Of a stretch of 7,097 nucleotides of DNA, positions 1 through 5,893 are shown piece by piece (the stretch's first letter is position 1; each line of letters opens with the position of its first letter). The notes beneath the pieces are model-generated. The model was given only the letters and a program-made list of their open reading frames with translations, was not told where the DNA came from and searched no databases. The position numbers and the translations under genes are program-made. Source of the DNA: an uncultured Eubacteriales bacterium (lineage in GTDB: Bacteria; Bacillota; Clostridia; Lachnospirales; Lachnospiraceae); contig ONWK01000287.1 of the NCBI GenBank assembly GCA_900321505.1, positions 1-7,097 on the forward strand, given 5' to 3'.

Positions 1-592
1 GCTGATCCAGCTCATCCCGCGGTTTTTCGAACCTACGGAGGGAGAGGTACGGATCGACGGAGTGCCTGTGGAGAAGTATAAGTTGGAAGGACTCAGAAAA
101 AATATTGGGCTTGCGACCCAGGATGTGCTTCTATATTCGGATTCTATAGAGGGAAATATATCATACGGTGATCCGGGTATACGGAGGGAGGAGGTCGAAC
201 GCTTTGCAAGATATGCGGCGGCGCACCGTTTTATAGAGGAAATGCCGGAAGGGTATGAGACTATAATCGGTGAACGGGGCGTGGGACTTTCCGGAGGTCA
301 GAAGCAGAGGCTGTCACTTGCCAGGGCGCTGGCCGTAAGGCCTGCGATCCTGATACTGGATGACACGACCTCTGCTGTGGATCTGGAAACCGAAAGGCAG
401 ATCCGGGATTCCCTGACAAAACTGGACTTTGAGACAACAAAGCTTATCATCGCTCAGCGTGTATCCACATCAAAAAACGCAGACCGGATCATCATTCTGA
501 AGGACGGAAGGATATTTGAGGAAGGGACTCATGATGAGCTGGTAGCACGGGGCGGGTATTACGCGGAGCTGGTAGAGCTGCAGGAAGGGTGA
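1..592 (+). CDS. ABC exporter ATPase subunit, degenerate-site partner (3' fragment)
   Basis: This is the C-terminal part of a nucleotide-binding domain of an exporter-type ABC half-transporter; about 196 codons are visible and the membrane domain and Walker A lie before the window. The frame is open from base 2, and the residues LIQLIPRF are those that normally follow GKST. Visible motifs are the Q-loop glutamine (119-121), a canonical signature LSGGQ (287-301) and Walker B LILDD (ending 364). The catalytic glutamate after Walker B is aspartate (362-364), and the switch histidine is glutamine (455-457, IAQR). These substitutions mark the degenerate-site subunit of heterodimeric exporters such as TM287/288 and BmrCD. 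The partner is the next gene, 150 bases downstream on the same strand. The expected role is ATP-driven export at the cytoplasmic membrane, possibly of drugs or peptides; the substrate cannot be read from sequence. The GTG at 62 is internal, not a start. Confidence 0.93.
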   Translation, partial: LIQLIPRFFEPTEGEVRIDGVPVEKYKLEGLRKNIGLATQDVLLYSDSIEGNISYGDPGIRREEVERFARYAAAHRFIEEMPEGYETIIGERGVGLSGGQKQRLSLARALAVRPAILILDDTTSAVDLETERQIRDSLTKLDFETTKLIIAQRVSTSKNADRIIILKDGRIFEEGTHDELVARGGYYAELVELQEG

Positions 593-742
593 TATCATCC
601 TGAGAAGGTATAGAGCGTTAACCGGGGCTGTGAGCGGTGCACCGGTGAAATAACTTCCTGCTGAGTCAGAGGATTCTTCAGCCGGCGAATGCAGAGTGAC
701 AGAGAATAACGTCAACGTCCTCATATCACGAGGTAAATATAC
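593..742 (+). other. Intercistronic gap between the two ABC subunit genes
   Basis: This 150-base gap is longer than usual for an ABC heterodimer pair. I see no credible gene, no T-tracted terminator and no convincing promoter in it. It contains the perfect 10-base palindrome CGGTGCACCG at 635-644, which extends into CACCGGTG, and a short direct repeat AACGTCAACGTC near 707-718. The GAGG ribosome binding site of the second gene lies at 730-733. Cotranscription of the pair remains likely. Confidence 0.5.
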
Positions 743-2506
743 ATGGCAAGAAATACATACAAAGTAGACGAAAGGCTGGACGAGCCGTTTCAGATTAAGC
801 ATCTGCTCAGGGCGTCCGCATATATCAAAAAATGGAAGAAACCGATGCTGATCGCGCTTCTGCTGAGTGCCCTCGGCGGTATCTTCGGTTACCTTGCGCC
901 AATGGTGGTAAAATATGCACTGGATAACGCGATACCGCAGAACAATACGAAGCTGCTCTTTATCCTGGTGGGCGTGCTGGCGCTGATATTTGCGGTCAGT
1001 GTGATCTTTACGACCATCCGGAGCAGGCTCATGGTACATGCAAGCCAGGAGATCATCTATGATATCAGGAAAGATCTTTTTGCGCATCTGCAGGAACTGT
1101 CCTTCAGGTATTATGATGACCGCCCCCACGGCAAGATCCTGATCCGCGTGGTAAACTACGTGAATTCCGTATCGGACATGCTGTCGAACGGATTGATCAA
1201 CATTATCCTTGAGGGCTTCAATCTGATCATCATTACGGTCTTTATGTTTATGGTAGATGTACAGCTGGCGCTGGTCGTAATGTGCGGTGTTCCGGTCCTC
1301 GGAACCTTCATGCTGTGGATCAAGAATAAGCAGCGTAAGGCCTGGCAGGCGGTCTCCAATAAGAATTCCAACCTGAACGCTTATCTGCAGGAAAATATCG
1401 TGGGTGCCAGGATCACACAGATCTTCGCACGGGAGGATGAGAATAAGAAGACCTTTGAGGAACTGTCGGATGACTGCAGGAAGACCTGGAATGTCGCGGT
1501 AAAATACTCAAACCTGGTATGGCCGGGTATCAATACCATCTCAGCCTGCGTCAGCGCCGCCATTTTCCTGTTCGGACTGGTGCTCTTCGGGGAGGGCAGC
1601 AAATCCTTCGGTACCATTGTTGCGATCTCGGGTTACGCGTCATTTTTTTGGCAGCCCATTATGAACCTGGGAAATATCTTTAACAACTTCATCAACAATA
1701 TCGCGTACCTGGAGAGGATATTTGAAACCATCGACGAGCCGGTGGATATCTGCGATAAAGAGGGTGCGGAGGAAATGCCTCCGATCCGCGGCAGGGTAAC
1801 CTTTGATCATGTGACCTTTTCCTATGAAAAGGGAAATGAGGTGCTGCAGGATGTCTCCTTTACAGTGGAACCGGGAGAGAGTGTGGCTCTGGTTGGGCCT
1901 ACCGGCGCCGGAAAGAGTACTATCGTGAACCTGATCTCAAGATTCTATGATGTGGAGGATGGGAGCGTATCCATCGACGGTACGGATGTGAGGGATGTGA
2001 CCCTGCATTCGTTAAGGTCCCAGATGGGTATAATGATGCAGGACAGCTTTCTCTTCTCCGGAACAATTGAGGACAATATCCGTTACGGACGGCTGGATGC
2101 AAAGACTCCGGAGATAAGGAAGGCGGCGCAGACCGTCTGTGCGGACGAATTCATCCGCTTTCTTCCCGACGGATACAATACAAATGTTAAGGAGCGCGGT
2201 GCATCTCTCAGTGAAGGACAGAAGCAGCTCATTTCCTTTGCAAGGACGCTGCTTTCGGATCCTTCTATTCTGATCCTGGACGAGGCAACATCAAGCATCG
2301 ATGTAAAGACGGAGCGTGCCCTGCAGAAGGGACTGGATGCCATGCTTAAGGGAAGGACTTCCTTCATCATCGCCCACCGCCTCTCCACCATCCGTAAATG
2401 CGATAAGATCATGTACATCGATCACGGCGGTATCATGGAATGCGGAACACATCAGGAGTTGATGGAAAAGAAGGGCTATTACTACAAACTCGCTACGGCA
2501 CAGTAG
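743..2506 (+). CDS. ABC exporter half-transporter, catalytic-site partner
   Basis: This is a complete 587-residue half-transporter, the usual length for the family, with an N-terminal six-helix membrane domain and a C-terminal ATPase domain. Hydrophobic segments are visible near residues 34-56, 72-92, 150-192 (two helices), 258-283 and 290-310. The ATPase domain has Walker A GPTGAGKST (385-393, K391), Q-loop Q433, Walker B LILDE with D513 and catalytic E514, and switch H545. Its signature is LSEGQ (489-493) rather than LSGGQ. That is the expected complement to the preceding gene: here the Walker A/B and switch are intact and the signature is altered, while the partner is the reverse. The two should form a heterodimer with one competent and one degenerate ATP site, in the manner of TM287/288 or BmrCD. 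The ATG is preceded by GAGG at 730-733 with good spacing. The substrate is unknown; multidrug export is a guess from family resemblance. Confidence 0.95.
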   Translation: MARNTYKVDERLDEPFQIKHLLRASAYIKKWKKPMLIALLLSALGGIFGYLAPMVVKYALDNAIPQNNTKLLFILVGVLALIFAVSVIFTTIRSRLMVHASQEIIYDIRKDLFAHLQELSFRYYDDRPHGKILIRVVNYVNSVSDMLSNGLINIILEGFNLIIITVFMFMVDVQLALVVMCGVPVLGTFMLWIKNKQRKAWQAVSNKNSNLNAYLQENIVGARITQIFAREDENKKTFEELSDDCRKTWNVAVKYSNLVWPGINTISACVSAAIFLFGLVLFGEGSKSFGTIVAISGYASFFWQPIMNLGNIFNNFINNIAYLERIFETIDEPVDICDKEGAEEMPPIRGRVTFDHVTFSYEKGNEVLQDVSFTVEPGESVALVGPTGAGKSTIVNLISRFYDVEDGSVSIDGTDVRDVTLHSLRSQMGIMMQDSFLFSGTIEDNIRYGRLDAKTPEIRKAAQTVCADEFIRFLPDGYNTNVKERGASLSEGQKQLISFARTLLSDPSILILDEATSSIDVKTERALQKGLDAMLKGRTSFIIAHRLSTIRKCDKIMYIDHGGIMECGTHQELMEKKGYYYKLATAQ

Positions 2507-2522
2507 CATCCGCATTTCAAAA

Positions 2523-2658
2523 ATGGTACAATATAGTCATGTCTCCCGTTTCGCGGGGAACATGCCCCTGCGTAAAGTACAGTGAACACGATGCGAAGCA
2601 TCACTGCGGATGCCAAAGGCATCAGTACATCGTCTTGCTATGCAAGATCATGGTACAA
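2523..2658 (+). repeat. Cluster of four mini-hairpins bounded by a 9-bp direct repeat
   Basis: Four short inverted repeats follow one another: 2538-2564 (CATGT..ACATG outer stem with CCCG/CGGG inner stem), 2590-2602 (GATGC-GAA-GCATC), 2609-2623 (GATGCC-AAA-GGCATC) and 2633-2647 (TCTTGC-TAT-GCAAGA). The last three are perfect, with three-base loops. The block lies between two direct copies of ATGGTACAA (2523-2531 and 2650-2658). None of the hairpins is followed by a T-tract, so they are not ordinary terminators. They may be a palindromic intergenic repeat of the REP or MITE kind, or a structured mRNA leader of the kinase gene. The structure is seen directly; the identity is inferred. Confidence 0.6.
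2524..2532 (+). promoter_or_regulatory. Possible extended -10 promoter for the APH-fold kinase gene
   Basis: The sequence TGGTACAAT fits the TGnTATAAT extended -10 with one mismatch in the hexamer (TACAAT, 2527-2532). No good -35 is seen at 16-18 bases upstream. It lies 18 bases after the ABC gene stop and about 185 bases before the kinase start, so transcripts from it would carry the hairpin cluster as a leader. The same 9 bases on the minus strand at 7020-7028 also sit just upstream of a ribosome binding site, which supports the promoter reading. Confidence 0.45.
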
Positions 2659-2716
2659 GCTGCATGAGAAGGGAGTTAACTGTGCGGCAGGAGTTTACAA
2701 AAGTGGGGTGAGATGA

Positions 2717-3583
2717 ATGGGAGAATTTCGTGAGTTAAGTATCGACGGCTGTCCTGAGATAGGACGGGGTGCACATGGTATCGTTTACCGTACCGCACCG
2801 GATATGCTGGTAAAGGTGTATTACGAGGGAGTCAGTCTGGATTCCATCCGCAGGGAAAGAGAGTGTGCACGCTGGGCATTTGTAAAGGGAATACCTACAG
2901 CGATCCCCTTTGATATCGTTCGTGTCGGTGACAGGTACGGAACCGTGTTTGAGCATCTGAATGCGGGATCATCAGCCGATTATATCAAAGGCTCTCCGGA
3001 GCATTTTGAGGATTTTATCAGAAAGTCTGTAGATCTCATGAGGCTGGTCCATGCGATCGAAGCTAAGCCGGGTGAACTTCCGGATATGAAGAAGCAGACT
3101 CTGGACTGGATGCCAAAGGTCCAGAGACTGCTGCCGGCGGAACTTTATTCCGGACTCAGCAGTATTGTGGATGCGATACCTGACAGCAATACGGTTCTTC
3201 ATGCGGATTTTCACATGAATAATATCCTGGTCTGCGGGGATGAACTCATGCTCATCGATATGGATACGCTTTGTACAGGTGATCCGATCTTTGAGCTTGC
3301 TACAGTATTCGTATCTTACAGGCAGTTTCCCTCGATCGCACCGGAAGCGGCACATATACTTGGCGTTGATGTGGAGACGGCTGCAAGGATCTGTGACCGT
3401 ACCTTTGAACAATATCTGTCAGGATCGGATGAGAAAACTATCCGTGAGACAAAAAACAGGGCACAGGTTCTGGGGTGTATCAGAGTCATAGATTTTATGG
3501 ACCGCCACGAGGAGCTTCCCCAGCGGGAGATGTGTACCGACAGATGCGTAAAGGATATGACGGCAATTCTGGCAAAAAAATGA
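2717..3583 (+). CDS. Aminoglycoside phosphotransferase-fold kinase of unknown substrate
   Basis: This 288-residue protein has the protein-kinase-like fold of the APH/choline kinase family (phosphotransferase enzyme family). A glycine-rich nucleotide loop, GRGAHG, lies at 16-21, the ATP-anchoring lysine is probably K33 (VKVYY), and E47 or E49 could be its salt-bridge partner. The catalytic loop HADFHMNN (162-169) supplies D164 as base and N169, and LIDMD (179-183) supplies the metal-binding aspartates. I think it resembles the small clostridial and Fibrobacter paralogous family TIGR02172, but that needs a profile search. A role in antibiotic resistance should not be assumed, since most such chromosomal homologues phosphorylate unknown small molecules. 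The start is supported by GGGGTGA at 2705-2711, five bases before the ATG. It appears monocistronic, with a possible promoter at 2524 and a terminator directly after the stop. Confidence 0.88.
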   Translation: MGEFRELSIDGCPEIGRGAHGIVYRTAPDMLVKVYYEGVSLDSIRRERECARWAFVKGIPTAIPFDIVRVGDRYGTVFEHLNAGSSADYIKGSPEHFEDFIRKSVDLMRLVHAIEAKPGELPDMKKQTLDWMPKVQRLLPAELYSGLSSIVDAIPDSNTVLHADFHMNNILVCGDELMLIDMDTLCTGDPIFELATVFVSYRQFPSIAPEAAHILGVDVETAARICDRTFEQYLSGSDEKTIRETKNRAQVLGCIRVIDFMDRHEELPQREMCTDRCVKDMTAILAKK

Positions 3584-3590
3584 TTTTTGT

Positions 3591-3630
3591 AACTATTCAG
3601 CGACCGATGCGCTGAATAGTTATTTTTTTT
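3591..3630 (+). terminator. Rho-independent terminator after the kinase gene
   Basis: A perfect 12-bp stem (AACTATTCAGCG at 3591-3602 and its complement at 3610-3621) with a 7-base loop is followed by eight T residues (3623-3630). It starts eight bases after the kinase stop and separates that gene from the S1 gene transcription unit. Confidence 0.95.
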
Positions 3631-3661
3631 GTCAGAACAGGTACGATATTAACATGAAATC

Positions 3662-3670
3662 TGTTATAAT
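3662..3670 (+). promoter_or_regulatory. Extended -10 promoter of the S1-SDR-Nudix operon
   Basis: TGTTATAAT is a perfect extended -10 with the consensus hexamer TATAAT at 3665-3670. At 16-18 bases upstream there is no recognisable TTGACA, as is common for extended -10 promoters. It lies between the kinase terminator and the S1 gene and predicts a transcript start near 3677, with a leader of about 55 bases. Confidence 0.75.
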
Positions 3671-3732
3671 ATTACGAAGCAATAAAAAGATCAGTTACAG
3701 GTAACGGAAAATGGCGGAAGGGAGAATTTAAA

Positions 3733-4437
3733 ATGGCTGAATCAATGAAGGATTATGAGGAAATGCTGGAAGCGTCATACAGTCTGATGGGTGACGGTGT
3801 CCATGATACGGATACGCTTCTCGCATGGAGAAAAGCTGAGGAGATGAAGGAGTCTCAGGAGAATACCGTTGTTACGGTCAGTGAGGTGGTAAAAGGCGGA
3901 GTGGTTGCCGATTTTGAAGGCATCAGAGCATTTATCCCCATTTCAAAACTCTCTCTTGAAAGGCTGGAGGACTGTAATTCATTCCTGGGTAAGGAGCTTG
4001 AGGTCAGAGTCTTTGAGGCAAATATGGACGAGGATAAGCTTATCCTGTCTGCAAGGGAAATACTGAAGGAAAGACAGGAACTCAGCAAAAAGAAAAAAAT
4101 GTCCGAAGTTAAGATAGGACAGGTGTTCCACGGCACGGTTGCGACCATCAAGGATTACGGTGCATTTATCGACCTGGGCGACGGAATGTCCGGACTGGTT
4201 CATATCTCCCAGATATCACATAAGAGGATCAAGCATCCGGGTGTTGTACTTAAAGAAGGACAGGAAGTGGATGTCAAGGTTATCAATATCAAAGACGGAA
4301 AGATATCACTTTCAATAAAGGCCCTTCAGGAGAACCCTGAAGAGCAGGTGGCTGAGGAAGAGGAGATCGTTCTTCCTGAAAGCGAGTCGATAGGAACATC
4401 ACTGGGAGATCTTCTGAAGGATTTTAAGTTTGAATAA
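3733..4437 (+). CDS. Short S1-domain RNA-binding protein (S1-like, two S1 domains)
   Basis: This 234-residue protein has two S1 RNA-binding domains, at about 44-108 and 126-197, and an acidic tail (200-220). The first contains VVKGGVVADFEGIRAFIP (53-70), which by my recollection matches domain 2 of E. coli ribosomal protein S1. The second contains KDYGAFIDLGDGMSGLVHIS (140-159) and KRIKHP, matching domain 3. The N-terminal segment (about 5-45) looks like the flank of a missing domain 1 plus the domain 1-2 linker. Full S1 has six domains and about 557 residues in E. coli. It probably binds single-stranded mRNA and may act in translation or RNA turnover, but ribosome docking through domain 1 may be absent. 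The ribosome binding site GGAAGGGAG (3717-3725) supports the ATG. It is the first gene of an apparent operon with the SDR and Nudix genes, which have no obvious functional link to it. It is often annotated as ribosomal protein S1. Confidence 0.88.
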   Translation: MAESMKDYEEMLEASYSLMGDGVHDTDTLLAWRKAEEMKESQENTVVTVSEVVKGGVVADFEGIRAFIPISKLSLERLEDCNSFLGKELEVRVFEANMDEDKLILSAREILKERQELSKKKKMSEVKIGQVFHGTVATIKDYGAFIDLGDGMSGLVHISQISHKRIKHPGVVLKEGQEVDVKVINIKDGKISLSIKALQENPEEQVAEEEEIVLPESESIGTSLGDLLKDFKFE

Positions 4438-4479
4438 CAGCTGACAGAAAAACTTTTGGGAAGGGGACCGGAGAACGTT

Positions 4480-5268
4480 ATGAAAAAAGGTAAAAGAAAC
4501 GGCTGGGCAGTGATCACAGGCGCTACCAGCGGTATAGGACTTGAGTTTACACGTCAGCTGTCCAGACAGGGTTATCATCTGTTACTCGTGGGGCGGCGAG
4601 GCGACCGTCTGTACCAGATGAAGGGTGAGCTGAAGGGGGCAGGAGTGCATGCGGAGGTCATGATCGCCGATCTGGTTTCAGACTATGGCCGCGAACTGCT
4701 GATCAGCTGGATGGAAAAGCACAGGATGGATGTGTTCATAAATAATGCAGGCTTCGGTCTTGCAGGGGCTTTTCTTGAAACCGAAGTGGACCGGGAGAAG
4801 CAGATGATCGAGCTGAATGTGACTGCGATGCATCTTCTGATGAAAGCCGCTCTGAAATCCATGAATGAACGTGGGTGCGGATATGTTCTGAATGTGGCAT
4901 CCTCAGCGGGACTGCTTCCGGGCGGACCGTATATGGCTGCCTATTATGCAACAAAGGCGTATGTGGCAAGCCTGACCCAGGCAGTCGCAGAGGAATTCCG
5001 GCTGGAGGGGAAGGGCATCTATGTGGGTTGTCTCTGCCCGGGACCGGTGGATACGGAATTCAATTCGGTTGCTGAGGTTCAGTTTGCATTAAAAGGGATC
5101 TCAGCAGAGAAATGTGTTAAGGCAGCTCTGTCCGGTATGAAAAAGAGAAAGACCGTGATAGTCCCGACCTTCAAGATGAAGGGGGCAGTTACTGCAGGAA
5201 GACTCATTCCCCGGAAGACTGCGGTACAGTTTACTGCAAAACAGCAGATAAAGAAGACGCAGCAGTAG
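4480..5268 (+). CDS. Short-chain dehydrogenase/reductase (SDR family)
   Basis: This is a 262-residue classical SDR oxidoreductase, a soluble cytoplasmic NAD(P)(H)-dependent enzyme. The Rossmann dinucleotide motif is GATSGIG (14-20), followed by NNAG (88-91). The catalytic tetrad is N113, S142, Y155 and K159 (YYATK), with the CPGPVDTEF segment after it. Arginines at 39-40 (VGRR) after the second strand favour NADPH over NADH. The basic C-terminal tail resembles DltE-like and YdfG-like members, but the substrate cannot be assigned. I chose the ATG at 4480 because GGAG lies six bases upstream (4470-4473); a TTG at 4456 is in frame but would add only eight residues and has no better site. It lies 42 bases after the S1 gene with no terminator between, and 29 bases before the Nudix gene, so the three are probably cotranscribed. 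Confidence 0.92.
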   Translation: MKKGKRNGWAVITGATSGIGLEFTRQLSRQGYHLLLVGRRGDRLYQMKGELKGAGVHAEVMIADLVSDYGRELLISWMEKHRMDVFINNAGFGLAGAFLETEVDREKQMIELNVTAMHLLMKAALKSMNERGCGYVLNVASSAGLLPGGPYMAAYYATKAYVASLTQAVAEEFRLEGKGIYVGCLCPGPVDTEFNSVAEVQFALKGISAEKCVKAALSGMKKRKTVIVPTFKMKGAVTAGRLIPRKTAVQFTAKQQIKKTQQ

Positions 5269-5297
5269 CTGCTGTGATTACTGAGAGGAGAGTTCAA

Positions 5298-5831
5298 ATG
5301 GAATGCTTTGATCTGTATGATGTAAACCGCAACAAGAGCGGAAAAGTCCTTGAGCGGGGTAATAAAGTACCGGAGGGTTATTACAGGCTCGTGGTCCATG
5401 TGTGTATCTTCGACAGTGAAGGAAGGATGCTTATCCAGAAGAGGCTGAAGGAGAAGAAGGGATGGTCCGGCATGTGGGATATTACCGCCGGAGGAAGTGC
5501 CCTTGCGGGAGACAGCAGCCAGCAGGCGGCATCCAGAGAACTCCTCGAAGAAGTGGGGATTGATTATTCTCTGGATGGTATGCGGCCGGCCATGACCATT
5601 TATTTTGATGGCGGTTTTAATGATATCTATACGGTCAACATGGATGTCGATATCGATACCCTTAAGCTGCAGGCTACTGAGGTAGAGCAGGTGCGCTGGG
5701 CAACGGAGGAGGAGATCCTGGAAATGATGAAGGAGAAGGAATTTGTCCTTTACAAATCGTCATTTATCTCGCTGCTCTTTTTCCTCAGAAACCACAACGG
5801 AGCCTACATGCATAAGGATCCGACCAGATAA
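5298..5831 (+). CDS. Nudix hydrolase (IDI/YfcD-like group)
   Basis: This 177-residue protein has a Nudix box at G66-I88 containing REL at 80-82 and EEVGI at 84-88, which binds the metal and cleaves a nucleoside-diphosphate-linked or similar pyrophosphate substrate. The consensus glutamate at position 7 of the box is aspartate (D72), a conservative change. The N-terminal part (FDLYDVNRNKSG at 4-15, EGYYRLVVHV at 26-35) and the MWDITAGG before the box are typical of the subgroup related to isopentenyl-diphosphate isomerase and YfcD; the true substrate is unknown. The ATG is chosen over an in-frame GTG at 5274 because GAGAGGAG (5283-5290) is correctly spaced, seven bases upstream. It is the last gene of the three-gene operon and converges on the phosphatase gene 26 bases away. 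Confidence 0.92.
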   Translation: MECFDLYDVNRNKSGKVLERGNKVPEGYYRLVVHVCIFDSEGRMLIQKRLKEKKGWSGMWDITAGGSALAGDSSQQAASRELLEEVGIDYSLDGMRPAMTIYFDGGFNDIYTVNMDVDIDTLKLQATEVEQVRWATEEEILEMMKEKEFVLYKSSFISLLFFLRNHNGAYMHKDPTR

Positions 5832-5840
5832 GACTTTATT

Positions 5841-5893
5841 ATACTGCGGAGCGGTTTTTACACGAGATACCGACTTCGCAGTATTTCTGTTTC
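5841..5893 (+). terminator. Likely intrinsic terminator across the convergent junction
   Basis: The arms 5841-5855 and 5869-5884 form a stem of about 15 pairs (one G-T pair and one bulged A at 5873) around a 13-base loop. On the + strand it is followed by ATTTCTGTTTC, a moderate T-rich tail, so it would end the S1-SDR-Nudix transcript. The loop contains the phosphatase stop codon (5858-5860), and the right arm encodes the last phosphatase residues. On the minus strand no T-tract follows, so one-way action is more likely. Confidence 0.55.

Noticed and set aside
470..1129. 219-codon open frame on the minus strand
   Set aside because: It lies opposite two well-supported ABC coding regions and the gap between them, has no ribosome binding site, and its product is rich in Cys, His and Pro without a recognisable domain.
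2538..2564. Terminator for the ABC operon
   Set aside because: A fair stem is present but the bases after it (CCCCTGCG) contain no T-tract.
2538..2647. CRISPR array
   Set aside because: The hairpins are unlike each other in sequence and too closely packed; there are no identical repeats separated by equal spacers.
2440..2667. Plus-strand open frame crossing the ABC stop and the hairpin cluster
   Set aside because: It starts inside the ABC gene without a ribosome binding site, and half its length is the palindromic repeat; the product shows no domain.
3711..3731. Six-codon upstream frame before the S1 gene
   Set aside because: Its ATG has no proper ribosome binding site and the frame lies across the S1 gene's own site; too short to support.
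4456..4479. TTG start for the SDR gene
   Set aside because: The ATG at 4480 has GGAG at ideal distance, and the SDR fold begins normally from it.
5274..5297. GTG start for the Nudix gene
   Set aside because: It lies upstream of the clear GAGAGGAG ribosome binding site that serves the ATG at 5298.
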